Origin: Massilia violaceinigra
GTDB taxonomy: Bacteria > Pseudomonadota > Gammaproteobacteria > Burkholderiales > Burkholderiaceae_D
Assembly: GCF_002752675.1 (NCBI RefSeq)
Contig: NZ_CP024608.1
Location: forward strand, 6,944,001-7,008,000
Direction of reading: 5' to 3'
Length of the DNA stretch: 64,000 nucleotides
In this document: positions 16,425 to 26,500 of the stretch, one piece after another
Layout: each line of letters opens with the position of its first letter
Numbering within the stretch: the stretch's first letter is position 1
Notes under the pieces: model-generated
The model's database searches: none
Told to the model about the DNA's origin: nothing
The model's input: the letters and a program-made list of their open reading frames with translations, nothing else
Program-made: the position numbers and the translations under genes

Positions 16425-19132
16425 CGTGCAGCTCCGATTTGGCTCGTCAGACGGCCGGTTTTGTCAAAGGTACGGGTAACCTGGCGCACAAGGTTTCCTT
16501 TGTGGTCGCGCACTTCTTCCTTGATCCGGTTGCCGGTGAGGTCGAGTGTATAAATGATGCTTTCGGTGCTCTCGTCAGGACCGCTGACGACGGAGGTCAG
16601 CCGGTGGGCTGCATCGTAGGTGTACTTCGTCACGCTGTTGTCGGGAAACGTGACCATCTCGATCTGACCTGAAGGCGTGTAGGAGTATGTGGTCGTCTGC
16701 GAAGGCTTATTTTCGTCTATGCCGCTTGATACGATTTTCGACTTGACCCATCCGCGCTCGGTGTAGTCCAGCTTTGTCGTGACGCCGTCAGGCGCGCGTA
16801 TCGTGTGAACCCGGCCGTGGGCGTCATAGCCCCCGTAAGTCGTCGCTTTGCCGACGGCGTTCGTTACTGTGACCAAGTCGCCCGTCTTCGAGTCATAGTC
16901 GTACTTGGTGACGTCGGCGATGTCGGTACGCGGACCGGTCACGGTAGTCAATTGCCCTTTATCGTATGTGTATGCCCATTTCCGGACGCTTCCCGTCAGA
17001 GGCGCGTTCACTCCCTGCGCCCCTGTCAGGTCGGTGGTGGCCTGCTCGGTCTTGGTCAGTACATTGCCGGTTTTTACGTCGTACTGGTATTTTGTTATAC
17101 GCTTGGGTTCGGCGATGGTCTCCGGCATGCTAAGTTCCGCGTGCCATTTGGTCGTGGTTTTACGTGCTGGCGAAGCAAGTGTCTGCGCGCCAAGCAGCGA
17201 TTTACAATCAGAAGTCGACGCGCCTTCAACGCGCGACGTTTCAAGATTGCGCCCAACCACATATTCGAAGCAGCTGTAATTGTTGTTGAAATCCTTCGTC
17301 ATTGCGACGTTTCCAATCGCGTCATATTTACGTTCGGCGATCGTGCCGCATTCCACGCATGGCTCGTAAATAGTGGTGGTTTTAGCAACTCCAAGCACAT
17401 AATCCTTTTCAAAGTAGCTCACCGACGTAACCGGTTTTTCCTTCGGCCCCACATAGTGGCTCACAATTGCCAATGGCGGCCCCCCTGTATCAGGCTTAGC
17501 GACATAGGCAACCGTGACCTTGTCGATCTCTTCGCCGAGTTGCGAGGACGTCGCCCGCCCGGCGCAGTCGTACGTCCAGCTGATGTGGCGCTCTTCATTT
17601 TCATCGACCAGGCCAGTCATCAGGTTTCTGAAAGCCGTGGGGCCAAAACCATTTCCGGTTACTTTGGTCAGGAATTTGCATTCCGCGTCGTCATTGGTTT
17701 GGATTTTGCTCGCTTCGTTATACCAATACGTCTGGCTTTTTCCGTCAGGGTAGGTCACCTTGGTCAGATTGTTCGCCTTGCAGGCGACGGTGGATTCATT
17801 GCCTGGGATGCAGCCGCCGGAGGCCCCGTCGTATTCATAAAGAATGGACTTACCCGCCGGATCGATCATTTCGGTAATGCGGCCTTTCACGTCATACCTG
17901 AACTGGAGCTGGCGTCCCCAGTTGTTCGTTACGCAGAGCAGGCGGCCAGCTGGGAGTACGTCATCCGGATGTACGCTGGCGCACGCGGGTGCGGCTGCTG
18001 GGAAATGGCTGACGCTGGTGTTATTGCTGACGCCGTCGCTATACGTGAATACTTGCTTGAGTCCGCTGCGTTCCGTTACGGACAACAGCAAACCCTTAGC
18101 GTCGAAACGTTCCGTGCGGTCATGCTGCGCACTCGTAAGAATCCATTCTTTTACGGCCAAGTTATCCGCCGCCATGACTGGCGACAGTCTGTCGCACACA
18201 TCGGCCGAACTGGTGTATTTGCCGTCGGCGGCACGCTTAAACATCGTTTGCTTGCCGTCAGGGTGGCTGATGGAGACTCTGCCGGGGATAGGTTCATCGC
18301 TCCGGAAACCGGACGAGCATTCAAAGGAACCGTCTTCGGCGACGCGCCAGCAAGTGTTGCCATTGGCGTATTGTTTTTCTGGCCTGAGCGATTTGTTATA
18401 CGAATGGGTCCAGCGTACGCCAAATCCACGAATCACAGCCGGGTCCGGATAGGTGGGCGCACTGTTATAGATACGGCTCAGCGTCAAACTACTCGCGCTT
18501 TTCGACGCCTGGTAATCCGTGATGACGTGCCACATATTGCCGGTGGCGGGTTGAATCGGTTGGCCGACGGTCGGTCCTTTCGTGGGTGGACATCCCTCTC
18601 CGATGTTTTTCCCGTCCGAGTCTTTGTTGGACTCAGGTTTGTCCTCGACGCATGCATTTTTCTCAGCTGAATAACGCAACTTGTCCGCTGCGCTGCATCT
18701 CACTCGCTCGCGCTTCATAGTAAATATACCGGGTCCGTATTTCGTCACATTGGTGCATGCGCCATGGTCCATAGTATAGTAGTAAGCGTCTATCGGCTTG
18801 CTTGAATAGGCGGCGTTTCCGGAGGAACTGATAGTTTCAGGTCCATAAATTGATGACACAGGTGGTATAAAATCCACCTTACAAAGGACCTTATTCACGT
18901 CCGGGTCTCGTACAAACTTAATCGCCGTTTTTATTGCACCTTCCTCATCCAAGTCACTACTTCCACCAAAAATAGTATATTTATACGGACCAAAGGTGTC
19001 GGGCGCAGGTGCAGGCTCAGCGGCCGGCGCATGGAGCGTGATGCACAGAAGAATTACACTGATCATTGCGAAAAAAATGCGGTGGGGCGATAGGCGCAAT
19101 ACAAATGTAGTGCTTGGGAAAGGAAAAGCCAT
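16421..19132 (-). CDS. RHS/YD-repeat protein, N-terminal half (DUF6531-type)
   Basis: A 903-residue protein with an N-terminal hydrophobic segment (FFAMISVILLCITLHAPAAE, cleavage after about residue 37). A Cys-rich region precedes a DUF6531-like start to the RHS shell (PIQPATGNMWHVITDYQ, SSLTLSRIYNS), followed by many YD repeats (ITEMIDPAGKSILYEYDG and similar). It ends in mid-shell at a stop overlapping the next start, so shell building probably needs both products. RHS genes are normally one open frame; a split into two exported halves is unusual. No PAAR, VgrG or T6SS gene is nearby, so the export route is unclear. Confidence 0.88.
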   Translation of the reverse strand: MAFPFPSTTFVLRLSPHRIFFAMISVILLCITLHAPAAEPAPAPDTFGPYKYTIFGGSSDLDEEGAIKTAIKFVRDPDVNKVLCKVDFIPPVSSIYGPETISSSGNAAYSSKPIDAYYYTMDHGACTNVTKYGPGIFTMKRERVRCSAADKLRYSAEKNACVEDKPESNKDSDGKNIGEGCPPTKGPTVGQPIQPATGNMWHVITDYQASKSASSLTLSRIYNSAPTYPDPAVIRGFGVRWTHSYNKSLRPEKQYANGNTCWRVAEDGSFECSSGFRSDEPIPGRVSISHPDGKQTMFKRAADGKYTSSADVCDRLSPVMAADNLAVKEWILTSAQHDRTERFDAKGLLLSVTERSGLKQVFTYSDGVSNNTSVSHFPAAAPACASVHPDDVLPAGRLLCVTNNWGRQLQFRYDVKGRITEMIDPAGKSILYEYDGASGGCIPGNESTVACKANNLTKVTYPDGKSQTYWYNEASKIQTNDDAECKFLTKVTGNGFGPTAFRNLMTGLVDENEERHISWTYDCAGRATSSQLGEEIDKVTVAYVAKPDTGGPPLAIVSHYVGPKEKPVTSVSYFEKDYVLGVAKTTTIYEPCVECGTIAERKYDAIGNVAMTKDFNNNYSCFEYVVGRNLETSRVEGASTSDCKSLLGAQTLASPARKTTTKWHAELSMPETIAEPKRITKYQYDVKTGNVLTKTEQATTDLTGAQGVNAPLTGSVRKWAYTYDKGQLTTVTGPRTDIADVTKYDYDSKTGDLVTVTNAVGKATTYGGYDAHGRVHTIRAPDGVTTKLDYTERGWVKSKIVSSGIDENKPSQTTTYSYTPSGQIEMVTFPDNSVTKYTYDAAHRLTSVVSGPDESTESIIYTLDLTGNRIKEEVRDHKGNLVRQVTRTFDKTGRLTSQIGAAR

Positions 19133-19397
19133 CTCATACCTTTGATTTTTTAAAGTTGCAAAATTATCTCATGGCATGTCAATACCTATATACAGTCACC
19201 AATATATATTTGTTAACGTTGTAATTTTGCACTACCCTACCCTCAACTGTCGCCGCTGGCCGCAATAGAAGCTTTCGCCATATTCTTGAAATTTAGAGTG
19301 GGCCTGTGCATGCAGGACGACGGTGAGTTGACTCGTCCACGCTTCTGACGGACCGCCGATCCGGCACATCTCAAGGAACAGCGGCCGGCCCCGTCGC
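19133..19397 (-). promoter_or_regulatory. Probable RHS promoter region
   Basis: A 265-base gap between the RHS cargo and the spanin gene, AT-rich near the RHS start (about 19140-19230) and GC-rich near the spanin stop. The change in composition suggests the cargo block was inserted here with its own promoter. Individual -35/-10 boxes are not called. Confidence 0.4.
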
Positions 19398-19643
19398 TCA
19401 CAAGCACCCCGCGATCACGGCTTCAAGCGTTTCCTCGTACTTGAGGTGCAGCGGGAGGTCGCGTGCCAGGGCGAGCACCTTCTCGCCGTCGCTGGCATCA
19501 GGCGCGAGTGTGCGCGTGGCGAACGTCGGCCGGTCCGGCACCGCCGTCACGCATGCGCGGTACACCGGCACCTTCACCTCTTGGACGCCCGGCGGCGCGG
19601 CGCAGGCGGTGAGCAGCACCAGGATCAAAAGCACGGGCCTCAT
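19398..19643 (-). CDS. Rz1-like outer-membrane spanin
   Basis: An 81-residue lipoprotein: MRPVLLILVLLTACAAPPGV has a signal core and lipobox LTAC with the lipid-carrying Cys at residue 14, and is Pro-containing just after. Rz1-type subunits span the periplasm with Rz to fuse membranes in the last step of lysis. Position after the Rz-like gene and lysozyme supports this. The start at 19643 was chosen to give the lipoprotein signal; an upstream in-frame start is possible. Confidence 0.66.
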   Translation of the reverse strand: MRPVLLILVLLTACAAPPGVQEVKVPVYRACVTAVPDRPTFATRTLAPDASDGEKVLALARDLPLHLKYEETLEAVIAGCL

Positions 19644-19719
19644 CGCACGGAGTCCAGGATCAGGTTCACGGTCGGCATGGCCTCGTCGCAAGTGGTCGCG
19701 CGCGCGCTCGCGACCTTAG

Positions 19720-20034
19720 CTAGCGCGGATCGAGGCGCCGGCCATTGGCTGCAGCCTGCTGCTGAGCGGCCTTGCCGCGTACCTCGGCCAACAGCTTGGC
19801 GTCGCCGGCGGCCTCGACCGCCCGATTCTGTTCGCGGATGGAGGTGCGCAACGCCTCGCTGACGACCTTCTCGGCGGCCAGGTCGGCCAGCGCCTGGTCT
19901 CGCGCGCTGGCGATCATCCACCAGCCGGTACCGCCAGCGGACAGAACCGCGATCAGCACCGCCACCAGCAAGATGGCCGCGATCTGCCACAGCCCGCCCT
20001 TGACGCTGGCGGCCAGCGTGCCCAGGGCGCTCAT
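19720..20034 (-). CDS. Rz-like inner-membrane spanin
   Basis: A 104-residue protein with one membrane segment at about 15-40 (IAAILLVAVLIAVLSAGGTG) and a periplasmic Ala/Glu-rich coiled coil (LAAEKVVSEALRTSIREQNR), as in Rz-type i-spanins. ATG 20034 overlaps the lysozyme stop by 4 bases. The Rz1-like gene starts 76 bases later rather than being nested. Confidence 0.66.
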   Translation of the reverse strand: MSALGTLAASVKGGLWQIAAILLVAVLIAVLSAGGTGWWMIASARDQALADLAAEKVVSEALRTSIREQNRAVEAAGDAKLLAEVRGKAAQQQAAANGRRLDPR

Positions 20035-20528
20035 TGAGCCGCCACGCACTGCGCATGCGAGCGCTGACGATCCGTCCACAGTCCAGCACAGCGCCGGTTA
20101 CCAGGCGTCGAGCAGTCATAGCCAGCGGCGAAGCGGTACATCAGGATCCCGTCGCACGCGCCCCGGTAGTCGCCCACATTCAGGCGCTTAACGATGGTGC
20201 TGTTGCAGAACGCGGTCGACCCGATGTTGTAGGTCAGATCGACGTACACGTCGTATTCCGCCTGGGTCAGGGGCGCGCGCACGCATTGCTTTACTGCGCC
20301 TTCGTACTTGCCGACGTCGAGCAGCGCCCGCTGCGCCGCCTTGACCGGCGTGGTGCGGTCGCCGGCCTTGACGCCGCCAGTGGTGCCGAAGCCGATTGTC
20401 GGCACATCGCCCTTGGTCGGTATTACGACGCCGTCCGTGTATCCCTCGCGCGTCAGGACGCCCACGAAAGCCGCCGCGCTCAGCACGAGCCCGGCGATTC
20501 CCATGCGGACTTTATTTGTCGTTGCCAT
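20031..20528 (-). CDS. Phage lysozyme (GH24, SAR-type endolysin)
   Basis: A 165-residue muramidase cutting the glycan backbone of peptidoglycan. Residues 9-25 form a weakly hydrophobic, Ala/Gly-rich segment (MGIAGLVLSAAAFVGVL), typical of a signal-arrest-release domain exported by Sec. The catalytic face has E28 (TREGYTD) and T44 in GDVPTIGFGTT, with D41 nearby as the likely acid partner. C-terminal MYRFAAGYDC and AGLWTDRQRSHAQC are family-typical. It overlaps the holin-like gene upstream and the Rz-like gene downstream. Confidence 0.92.
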   Translation of the reverse strand: MATTNKVRMGIAGLVLSAAAFVGVLTREGYTDGVVIPTKGDVPTIGFGTTGGVKAGDRTTPVKAAQRALLDVGKYEGAVKQCVRAPLTQAEYDVYVDLTYNIGSTAFCNSTIVKRLNVGDYRGACDGILMYRFAAGYDCSTPGNRRCAGLWTDRQRSHAQCVAAQ

Positions 20529-20733
20529 GTAATTCCTTCTGCGCCATCAGGCGCGACACGTTTGCGAAAATGGAGACAGCCGCGGCGCCTCCAGCGAATA
20601 CCCCGTTCGGCACGCCCTCCGGCTGCCAGATGGCCACGGCCACCTCGGCCGCGCCGAACATGGTGGCGGCCACGTTGAATTTCACGCTCCAGGCTTTGCG
20701 CAGCACCGTGCGCCAGTCGTCGATGAGCCTCAT
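20512..20733 (-). CDS. Holin-like small membrane protein
   Basis: A 73-residue protein, MRLIDDWRTVLRKAWSVKFN, with two hydrophobic stretches (VAATMFGAAEVAVAIWQP and GVFAGGAAAVSIFANVSRLM) and a charged tail. The layout and place directly before lysozyme fit a class II holin of the type often annotated as phage holin. ATG 20733 overlaps the previous stop (ATGA). Holins are too divergent for certainty. Confidence 0.6.
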   Translation of the reverse strand: MRLIDDWRTVLRKAWSVKFNVAATMFGAAEVAVAIWQPEGVPNGVFAGGAAAVSIFANVSRLMAQKELHGNDK

Positions 20734-21005
20734 TGCTTCACCGTGATCTTCAGTGCCTGCCACATGGCCAGCGCTACCCAGCCGGCGCCGGCCAGCGCGC
20801 CCGCCTGGGTGACCTTGATCAGGGCCTCGCGCACCAGCCTGTTGCGCAGCTCGCGCCACTCGATCACCGCCTCGTGGTAGCGCCGATGCCCATCGGTATC
20901 CCCAGAGGGGAACGCTGTCAGGATTTGCTCGGTCTTGCGGGTGTTGTCGGCGAGCGCCGTCTTGATCGACACCAGCATGTTGTCGCGCTCTTGATCGTTC
21001 ATCAT
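20730..21005 (-). CDS. Small membrane protein of lysis cassette
   Basis: A 91-residue protein, MMNDQERDNMLVSIKTALAD, with a coiled soluble N-terminus and one C-terminal membrane segment (LAGAGWVALAMWQAL). It may be a second holin or antiholin coupled to the next gene. AAGG sits 6 bases before the ATG chosen at 21005; the adjacent ATG at 21002 is equally possible. Confidence 0.55.
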   Translation of the reverse strand: MMNDQERDNMLVSIKTALADNTRKTEQILTAFPSGDTDGHRRYHEAVIEWRELRNRLVREALIKVTQAGALAGAGWVALAMWQALKITVKQ

Positions 21006-21068
21006 TCGTGGCCTTAAATAAAGAAAGGCCACCCGAAGGCAGCCATGGTTTGCAGGAGTGCGGAGGGC

Positions 21069-21737
21069 TTACTGGTAGTAGTTGATCGTCACCGATCCGC
21101 CTGGCGGCACCACGATGGAGTATCCGTTGCCAGGAGTGACGGCGATGTTGTAGTGCGTGGAAGTCGGCGCAACGCCGCCGCTGATGCCGCCGGCAAAGGT
21201 GTAGCCGAGCGCGGTACTATCGCTGCCGTTCGTCGGCGAGCCGTAGTAGTTCCAGCTGACCGTGGCCGACCAGTTTTGCGAAGACCCGCCGCCAGCGATA
21301 TTTCCGCTGCTCAGCCAGCCGGTTTCATACACAATCGTGGCCGATCCCGCGACCACGCCCGACAGTGAGTAGCCAGCAGTGGCAACCGTGTACGTGTTGT
21401 TTGAATGCTGGCTGATGTTGTAGAAGGTGTAGCTCGGGCTGCCGCCGGCGTTGATCGCGTTACGCTGGGAAATTGCCGAATTCGTTGCTGATGCCCAGTC
21501 ATAGTTGCCGGAATTTGTGCCACCACTGCCGATGTACCAGAACACCGTTGCTACCGTCGTGCTTGCGCTGAGCAGGGGCGCCGCGCCGCCGTTACTGCCT
21601 TTGCCGACCAGGCTGTCAAGCATCGCGGTCGACGCCGGCGCCGTCCAGGTGCCGCTGCTGGTGAAGGTTTGCGTGACGGGCGTGCGTGCGCGCCTCCCAT
21701 AAAACGCTGCCCGGCGCGCGTCGATAGGCGTCATCAT
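21069..21737 (-). CDS. Gly/Ser-rich tail-tip or fibre protein
   Basis: A 222-residue protein rich in Gly, Ser, Thr and Tyr (TYTVATAGYSLSGVVAGSAT, GNGYSIVVPPGGSVTINYYQ), beta-structured, with no family recognised. TFTSSGTWTAPA near the start resembles fibre or receptor-binding repeats. It is last of the tail genes, the usual place for receptor-binding or variable fibre parts, and is coupled to the fibre gene before it. Confidence 0.58.
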   Translation of the reverse strand: MMTPIDARRAAFYGRRARTPVTQTFTSSGTWTAPASTAMLDSLVGKGSNGGAAPLLSASTTVATVFWYIGSGGTNSGNYDWASATNSAISQRNAINAGGSPSYTFYNISQHSNNTYTVATAGYSLSGVVAGSATIVYETGWLSSGNIAGGGSSQNWSATVSWNYYGSPTNGSDSTALGYTFAGGISGGVAPTSTHYNIAVTPGNGYSIVVPPGGSVTINYYQ

Positions 21738-22588
21738 TAACCCCGCTGGACCGAAACAATAAGCGTCGTGCCGCCGTCACGGGTCGATACCATCACGTAA
21801 TCGGTACCGCTCGACAGCCAAGCAATATTCGCTGCGGCAGCCGTTGTCTGAAGCACTCCGTCATACCGAATGAAGCGAGTACCGCCGGGCCATGTCGGCG
21901 TGCCGCCCAGTCCAATGTTCACCAGTTCGAGGAATTGACTTGCCTGCTTACCACTGGCGGGCCAGTTAGTGAAGGTAAGCGCCTTCGCCCCAGAGGGTGG
22001 TGCAACGCGCTGGGTACCGCCGTTGTTGTAATTGACTGCCGGGCTGGTCCCATTATCGTAGAAGGTCATCGACCGAACGAATTCTTGCAGGTCGGAGAGG
22101 AGTGCGATAGTGCCGCCGGCGGCGGGTACCGTCAACGGGACCACTGTGCCCGTTGGGATCAGCGTGTCGCATTCGAAGCGCACTTGTTTCGATGCGTCGG
22201 AGCTCCCCTTCGCAATCGAGTTAGAGTCGACGAAGGCCACGATTCCGCTGGCCATGGCCGCGCTCCCAGCCGCAGCGTCACGGGCCTGCTCGGCAAGACC
22301 CTTGGCAATCTCCGCAAGGCCCTTCGCGGTCTGGGCAGCGTCGCGCGCGGTTTCCGCCGCGCCCTTGGCTAAGTTTGCGTTGGTCAGCGATGTGCCTGCG
22401 CTGGTCGCGCTGGCAGCAGCGTCGGTGGCGTTGCCAAAAACGTTGCTGGCAAGGGCGCCAAACTGCGTAACTGCCAAAATGAGCCAGGTGACGAAGGCGT
22501 CCACTCGGTTGGAAAATGTCGTACGATCGTTGCGTTGAATTACAGGCGTCGGTACGGGCGTGATTGTTGGAGGGGGAACAACAGCCAT
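21737..22588 (-). CDS. Tail fibre protein
   Basis: A 283-residue protein. A Pro-rich start and VTWLILAVTQFGALAS are followed by an Ala-rich trimeric coiled-coil stretch (residues about 55-115, e.g. AKGAAETARDAAQTAKGLAE), then a C-terminal beta region (GTRFIRYDGVLQTTAAAANI). Coiled coil plus beta tip is the standard fibre layout. It overlaps neighbours on both sides by one base or codon and is co-transcribed with the tape measure. Confidence 0.7.
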   Translation of the reverse strand: MAVVPPPTITPVPTPVIQRNDRTTFSNRVDAFVTWLILAVTQFGALASNVFGNATDAAASATSAGTSLTNANLAKGAAETARDAAQTAKGLAEIAKGLAEQARDAAAGSAAMASGIVAFVDSNSIAKGSSDASKQVRFECDTLIPTGTVVPLTVPAAGGTIALLSDLQEFVRSMTFYDNGTSPAVNYNNGGTQRVAPPSGAKALTFTNWPASGKQASQFLELVNIGLGGTPTWPGGTRFIRYDGVLQTTAAAANIAWLSSGTDYVMVSTRDGGTTLIVSVQRG

Positions 22589-23511
22589 TAGATAAATCCT
22601 TTCACATCAAGGGAAACGGTACAGAGGTCGGGGCCGTCGAACGATAGGGTTGGGGTCGGCAATCCGAAGACACGAAGAGGCGAGTAATCCACGAGATCAG
22701 TCGCGATTACAACGCAAGGAACCGACTGGACCTCTTTCAACGTTGCGTATACAGCTGCGGCCTCCGCGATTCCGAGCTTGGCCGTCAACGTCATATCTGT
22801 CGTGTTGGCCCCAGGGGTGATCGTGGTTCTTCCGAATCTGTCGACATCGATAAAGCTGTAAGAATTTGGCGTTACCTTCGCTCCGTACTCCGTCAGCCCG
22901 ATAGACTTCATATCCCCAAGCGCAAGCAGCCCACACTTAGCAAGGCCAGTAACCCGGGTCAGCGTTACCATTATTTCCGCGTTGTTAAAAGCGGCCAGGT
23001 CAGTCGCCACGAAATCGGTTTGGGGCTTGAACCGATCAAAGAAATATTCGTAGTAGTCGCCTGGCGCCGATCCTTCCAGATCATCGGCATAGCTGTAAAT
23101 CACGTTGCCGCCCGGTGCGTCGCGCACCGTGATGCTCAGCCCGTCCGCCTCCAGCCCGAACAGTGCAACGGAATTAAACGAGCCCGGGCGCAGGGTTATA
23201 GACAAGGGCGATGCCGCGCTTTTCGTCGAGACGTAGCCGTCGAACATCGCCCACAAGTTAGTCGGTCCTTGGTCGACCCACCACGGGACTGAGCCGAACT
23301 GATTGATGAGGTCGCTTGGGTCGTGGCCCACGTTGGACGACGCGGAAACACTTTCGTATATCCGGTGCGTCACGGTACTGATGCACCGCTCACCCAGGGT
23401 GTACGCTTTCAGCATCGAAAACGTAGCGTAATCGGTTTCCGGTACGGTCGAGCTTACGATCATGGCGCCGGTAATGGCTACCGGCGCCAGAATGCTGCAG
23501 GGTTGGCTCAT
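22588..23511 (-). CDS. Phage tail protein downstream of tape measure
   Basis: A 307-residue protein of mainly beta character (SITLRPGSFNSVALFGLEAD, VTPNSYSFIDVDRFGRTTIT). Proteins with this layout follow the tape measure in many proteobacterial siphophages and build the tail tip. No family name can be given firmly. Its start overlaps the tape-measure stop by 4 bases. Confidence 0.6.
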   Translation of the reverse strand: MSQPCSILAPVAITGAMIVSSTVPETDYATFSMLKAYTLGERCISTVTHRIYESVSASSNVGHDPSDLINQFGSVPWWVDQGPTNLWAMFDGYVSTKSAASPLSITLRPGSFNSVALFGLEADGLSITVRDAPGGNVIYSYADDLEGSAPGDYYEYFFDRFKPQTDFVATDLAAFNNAEIMVTLTRVTGLAKCGLLALGDMKSIGLTEYGAKVTPNSYSFIDVDRFGRTTITPGANTTDMTLTAKLGIAEAAAVYATLKEVQSVPCVVIATDLVDYSPLRVFGLPTPTLSFDGPDLCTVSLDVKGFI

Positions 23512-26500
23512 GCGGGAATCACTTTCACTCTAACTACGTTTCCGCCGGCGCTGACGTTGTTGAACTGCTTCGCCAACTGGTCAGTGCTGCCGGCGGACTT
23601 GCCAGTGGCCACGGCGGTCTGTTCCATTGGCACGCGCAGCTCAGCGAGTTCGCGCCGCACCTCGCGCAGCTCCGCGACGACATCGGCGTTACCCCCACCG
23701 CCCAGCATCGAGCGGGTCTGATCTGCGTTGAAGATTCGCGCCGGCCCGGTCGCCTCAAGTTCAGGGCCGCGCTCGCCCACCAAGCGCAGGCCACCGCCGA
23801 AGTCGCCGCCATTGGCATACCCAGGAACGCCGTGCGTGCGCAGAAATTCAGCCAAAGTGCCGTTCTTGCGCGCATCGAGTTCCGGCCGCGCCGCCTTCAT
23901 AAAGTCGGCCAGCTCGGTGTTGTCGACAGATTCGCCGTACGCTTTTTTCCAAAAGTCGATACCGCTCTGCTGCCCTTTGCGACCCAGTACCTTTTCGAAC
24001 AGCCCTTCAACGGAAAGCGGTGCGGGGGTGTCCTTCACGCTCTGCACAGCGATCCCGAACGCACGAAGCGCATCAGCGATCGACAAGAGGGTCGTATTCT
24101 GTCCGCGCGCCTGGTCGAGCTGCGCCTGGGCAGTCGTGATGATGCTGTCCTGCGCCGCCATCGCCGCCTTGTGCTGATCTGCCATGATCCGGAGCTGCGC
24201 CTCGCCCCCGGCCTGCGCAGCACCTGCGGCTTTGTTGATGGAGTCGACTGTCAGCGCAGCAAAGTCGATCTCGGCCGCAGCGTTTGCCTTGAGCGCGGCG
24301 ATGTTGCTGCCGGTACGGGCCTGATCACGCGCCCATTCTTCAAAACTCCCGAACAGTTGCTGCGATGGTTTGGCGATGGTGGCCAGCGCCTCGTCCAGGC
24401 CCTGAATATCGGCCGTGCCACCGCCGCGCGTGGTGATCGCCGCGCGCGCCAGCAGCTCTTGCGCCGAGCGGCGTTGCGCACGGTCGAAGAAGGTCGTTTC
24501 GATGACAGTCGACGCCAGAGCATCGTTCAGTTTGCCGAGGACTCCCCGCACTGCATCAGCGCGCGCGTTGATTGCGCTGATCTGTTCCTTCGTTCCGTCC
24601 GCCACAGCTTTCAGGTCCTCGACCTTTCGCTGATACTCCGCCTCGAGGAATCCCTTGTCGCGTTCCACTGCGGCCTTGACATTGCCCAGGGCGGTGTTGG
24701 CGCCGGCGACGGCGCTGTCCGCCGCAGCCGCCTGGTCCTGCAGCGCGTTCCGGTTCCTGATGAGCGCCGCCGTCAAGGCGCCCAAGCCGACCAGCTCGTC
24801 TGCCCGCGCGGCAGCCACAGCACCGAGCTTGTTGCCGCTCAGCTCCATGATCTGGATCTCGATCTTTCTGTCCGTGGCAGCCAACGCTGCAGCAGCGGCC
24901 TCATCCTGCAATGCGTTGCGTCGCTTGATGATTTTGGCAGTGAGTGGATCTAAGCCAGCGATCTCGTCGGCACGCGTTGCAGCCAAGGCGCCGACCTTAT
25001 CACCAGCTAATTCCATGTTCTGGATTTCCAGCGCCCGGTGCTTGTTCGCCAGTTCAAGCTTGCCCACTTCGTCGTAGACATCCCAGTTCGATGCATCGAC
25101 TTTGCCCCGGCTCTTCGTTGCCAGTTTCTCCGGGCTCATCGTCAGTTCGTCACGCCGATCGATCAGGCTTTCGCGCTCGCTCAGCTTATCGGCGGCCGTC
25201 TTCGTTTTCTCAAGCTCTGGCACCACCGCAGCAAATGCTTCCTGCAGGGCCATCAATCCGGTGTACGTTTCCGATCCTGCCTTTGTGGCAAGCGCGCCGC
25301 TCTCGGACAGCCCAAGCACGGCCGCCTTGAAATCGTCACGCGTTTTGATGCCGGCCCGTCCAAGCCGCGCCAACTCGTCGGTCACGTATTTTTGAACAGG
25401 GGCCAGGCGTTCCGCGTCGCTGAGGAAGTTGGTTGCGAAAGCGTTGGTCTGCTCGGACAACTTGTCAATGCCCCCGGCCATAGCGATCAGATTCTCGCGC
25501 GCAGCCAGGCTACCAACGCCAGTCGCGCCAAACGTCATGCCAATCGAGGATAGCGTATTGTCCAGTGTCGCGTAGTTCGAAGACAAGCGAACAATCGTCT
25601 CGGTGTACCCTTCGCCGACCTGACGGAAAGCCTCCATGTCTGGAAACACTGCAGCGCTCATTTCGTCCATCGCCTTCGAGAGCGAGGCATTCAGCGCTTC
25701 GGTCAGCGCGCTCCCCGTCAAGCCCTTGATGGAAATCTTCGTCATGTCGATGTTTAAGGCGTCGAGGGTCTTGGTCACGTGATCAGCTCCGATGCCAAGC
25801 ACCACGGCAGCCTCTGAAAGCTCAGTTTCGACATCCTTGAAGATCAGGCCAAACTGCGCCGGAAGCTCACCGCCCAACGCAGCGGTTTGCGGGGTATTTG
25901 TCGTGCTCTTTTTCAGCCCAAAGAAGCTCGATTTCGTAACATCGACGCTGGCGTACTGATCGAATCCCCTGCCGCCTTGCAGGTCGCGCACGTTGCCGCC
26001 GAACTGGATGCCGCTGTCCACGATGCTCGATTTCGTTTTCCCCCACAAGTTATTGACGAAGCCGGCGATCCTGTCGCCCAGGCCCGGCCCGAACACGCCC
26101 TTCGTGACTTCGGTCATTACAGTAGAAATTCCATCGACCGGTTTGCCGATGTTGAGTTGGCCGGTCTGGATGCCAAGATTGGTGCCGTTGGCGACGCCTG
26201 GCGCGCGCACGATGAGGTTCGTCAGTCCTTTCATTGACGCCTCGATCGCGCGCAACGCAGCGAGCATGCCTCGGTTGATCGGGACCAAGCTGCCGCTGTG
26301 ATCCTCCAGCATTTGCAGCGAGCGTGCGATCGATTCCGACTTCCCATCGGTATCGCCGAAAACCGACCCGGTACCCTGGAGTTTTTGCGCATCCGCGGCG
26401 GACTGCCCGCCGCCACTGCCGCCGCCTCCGGCGACTGCAAAGCCCAGTGAGGCCATCAGTGCGGCCATGGCAGCCATACGCGCCCACGCCGTGTATGGTT

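Noticed and set aside
16805..18670. 621-codon plus-strand frame opposite the RHS gene
   Set aside because: Lies wholly antisense to a clear RHS shell and has no domain-like pattern.
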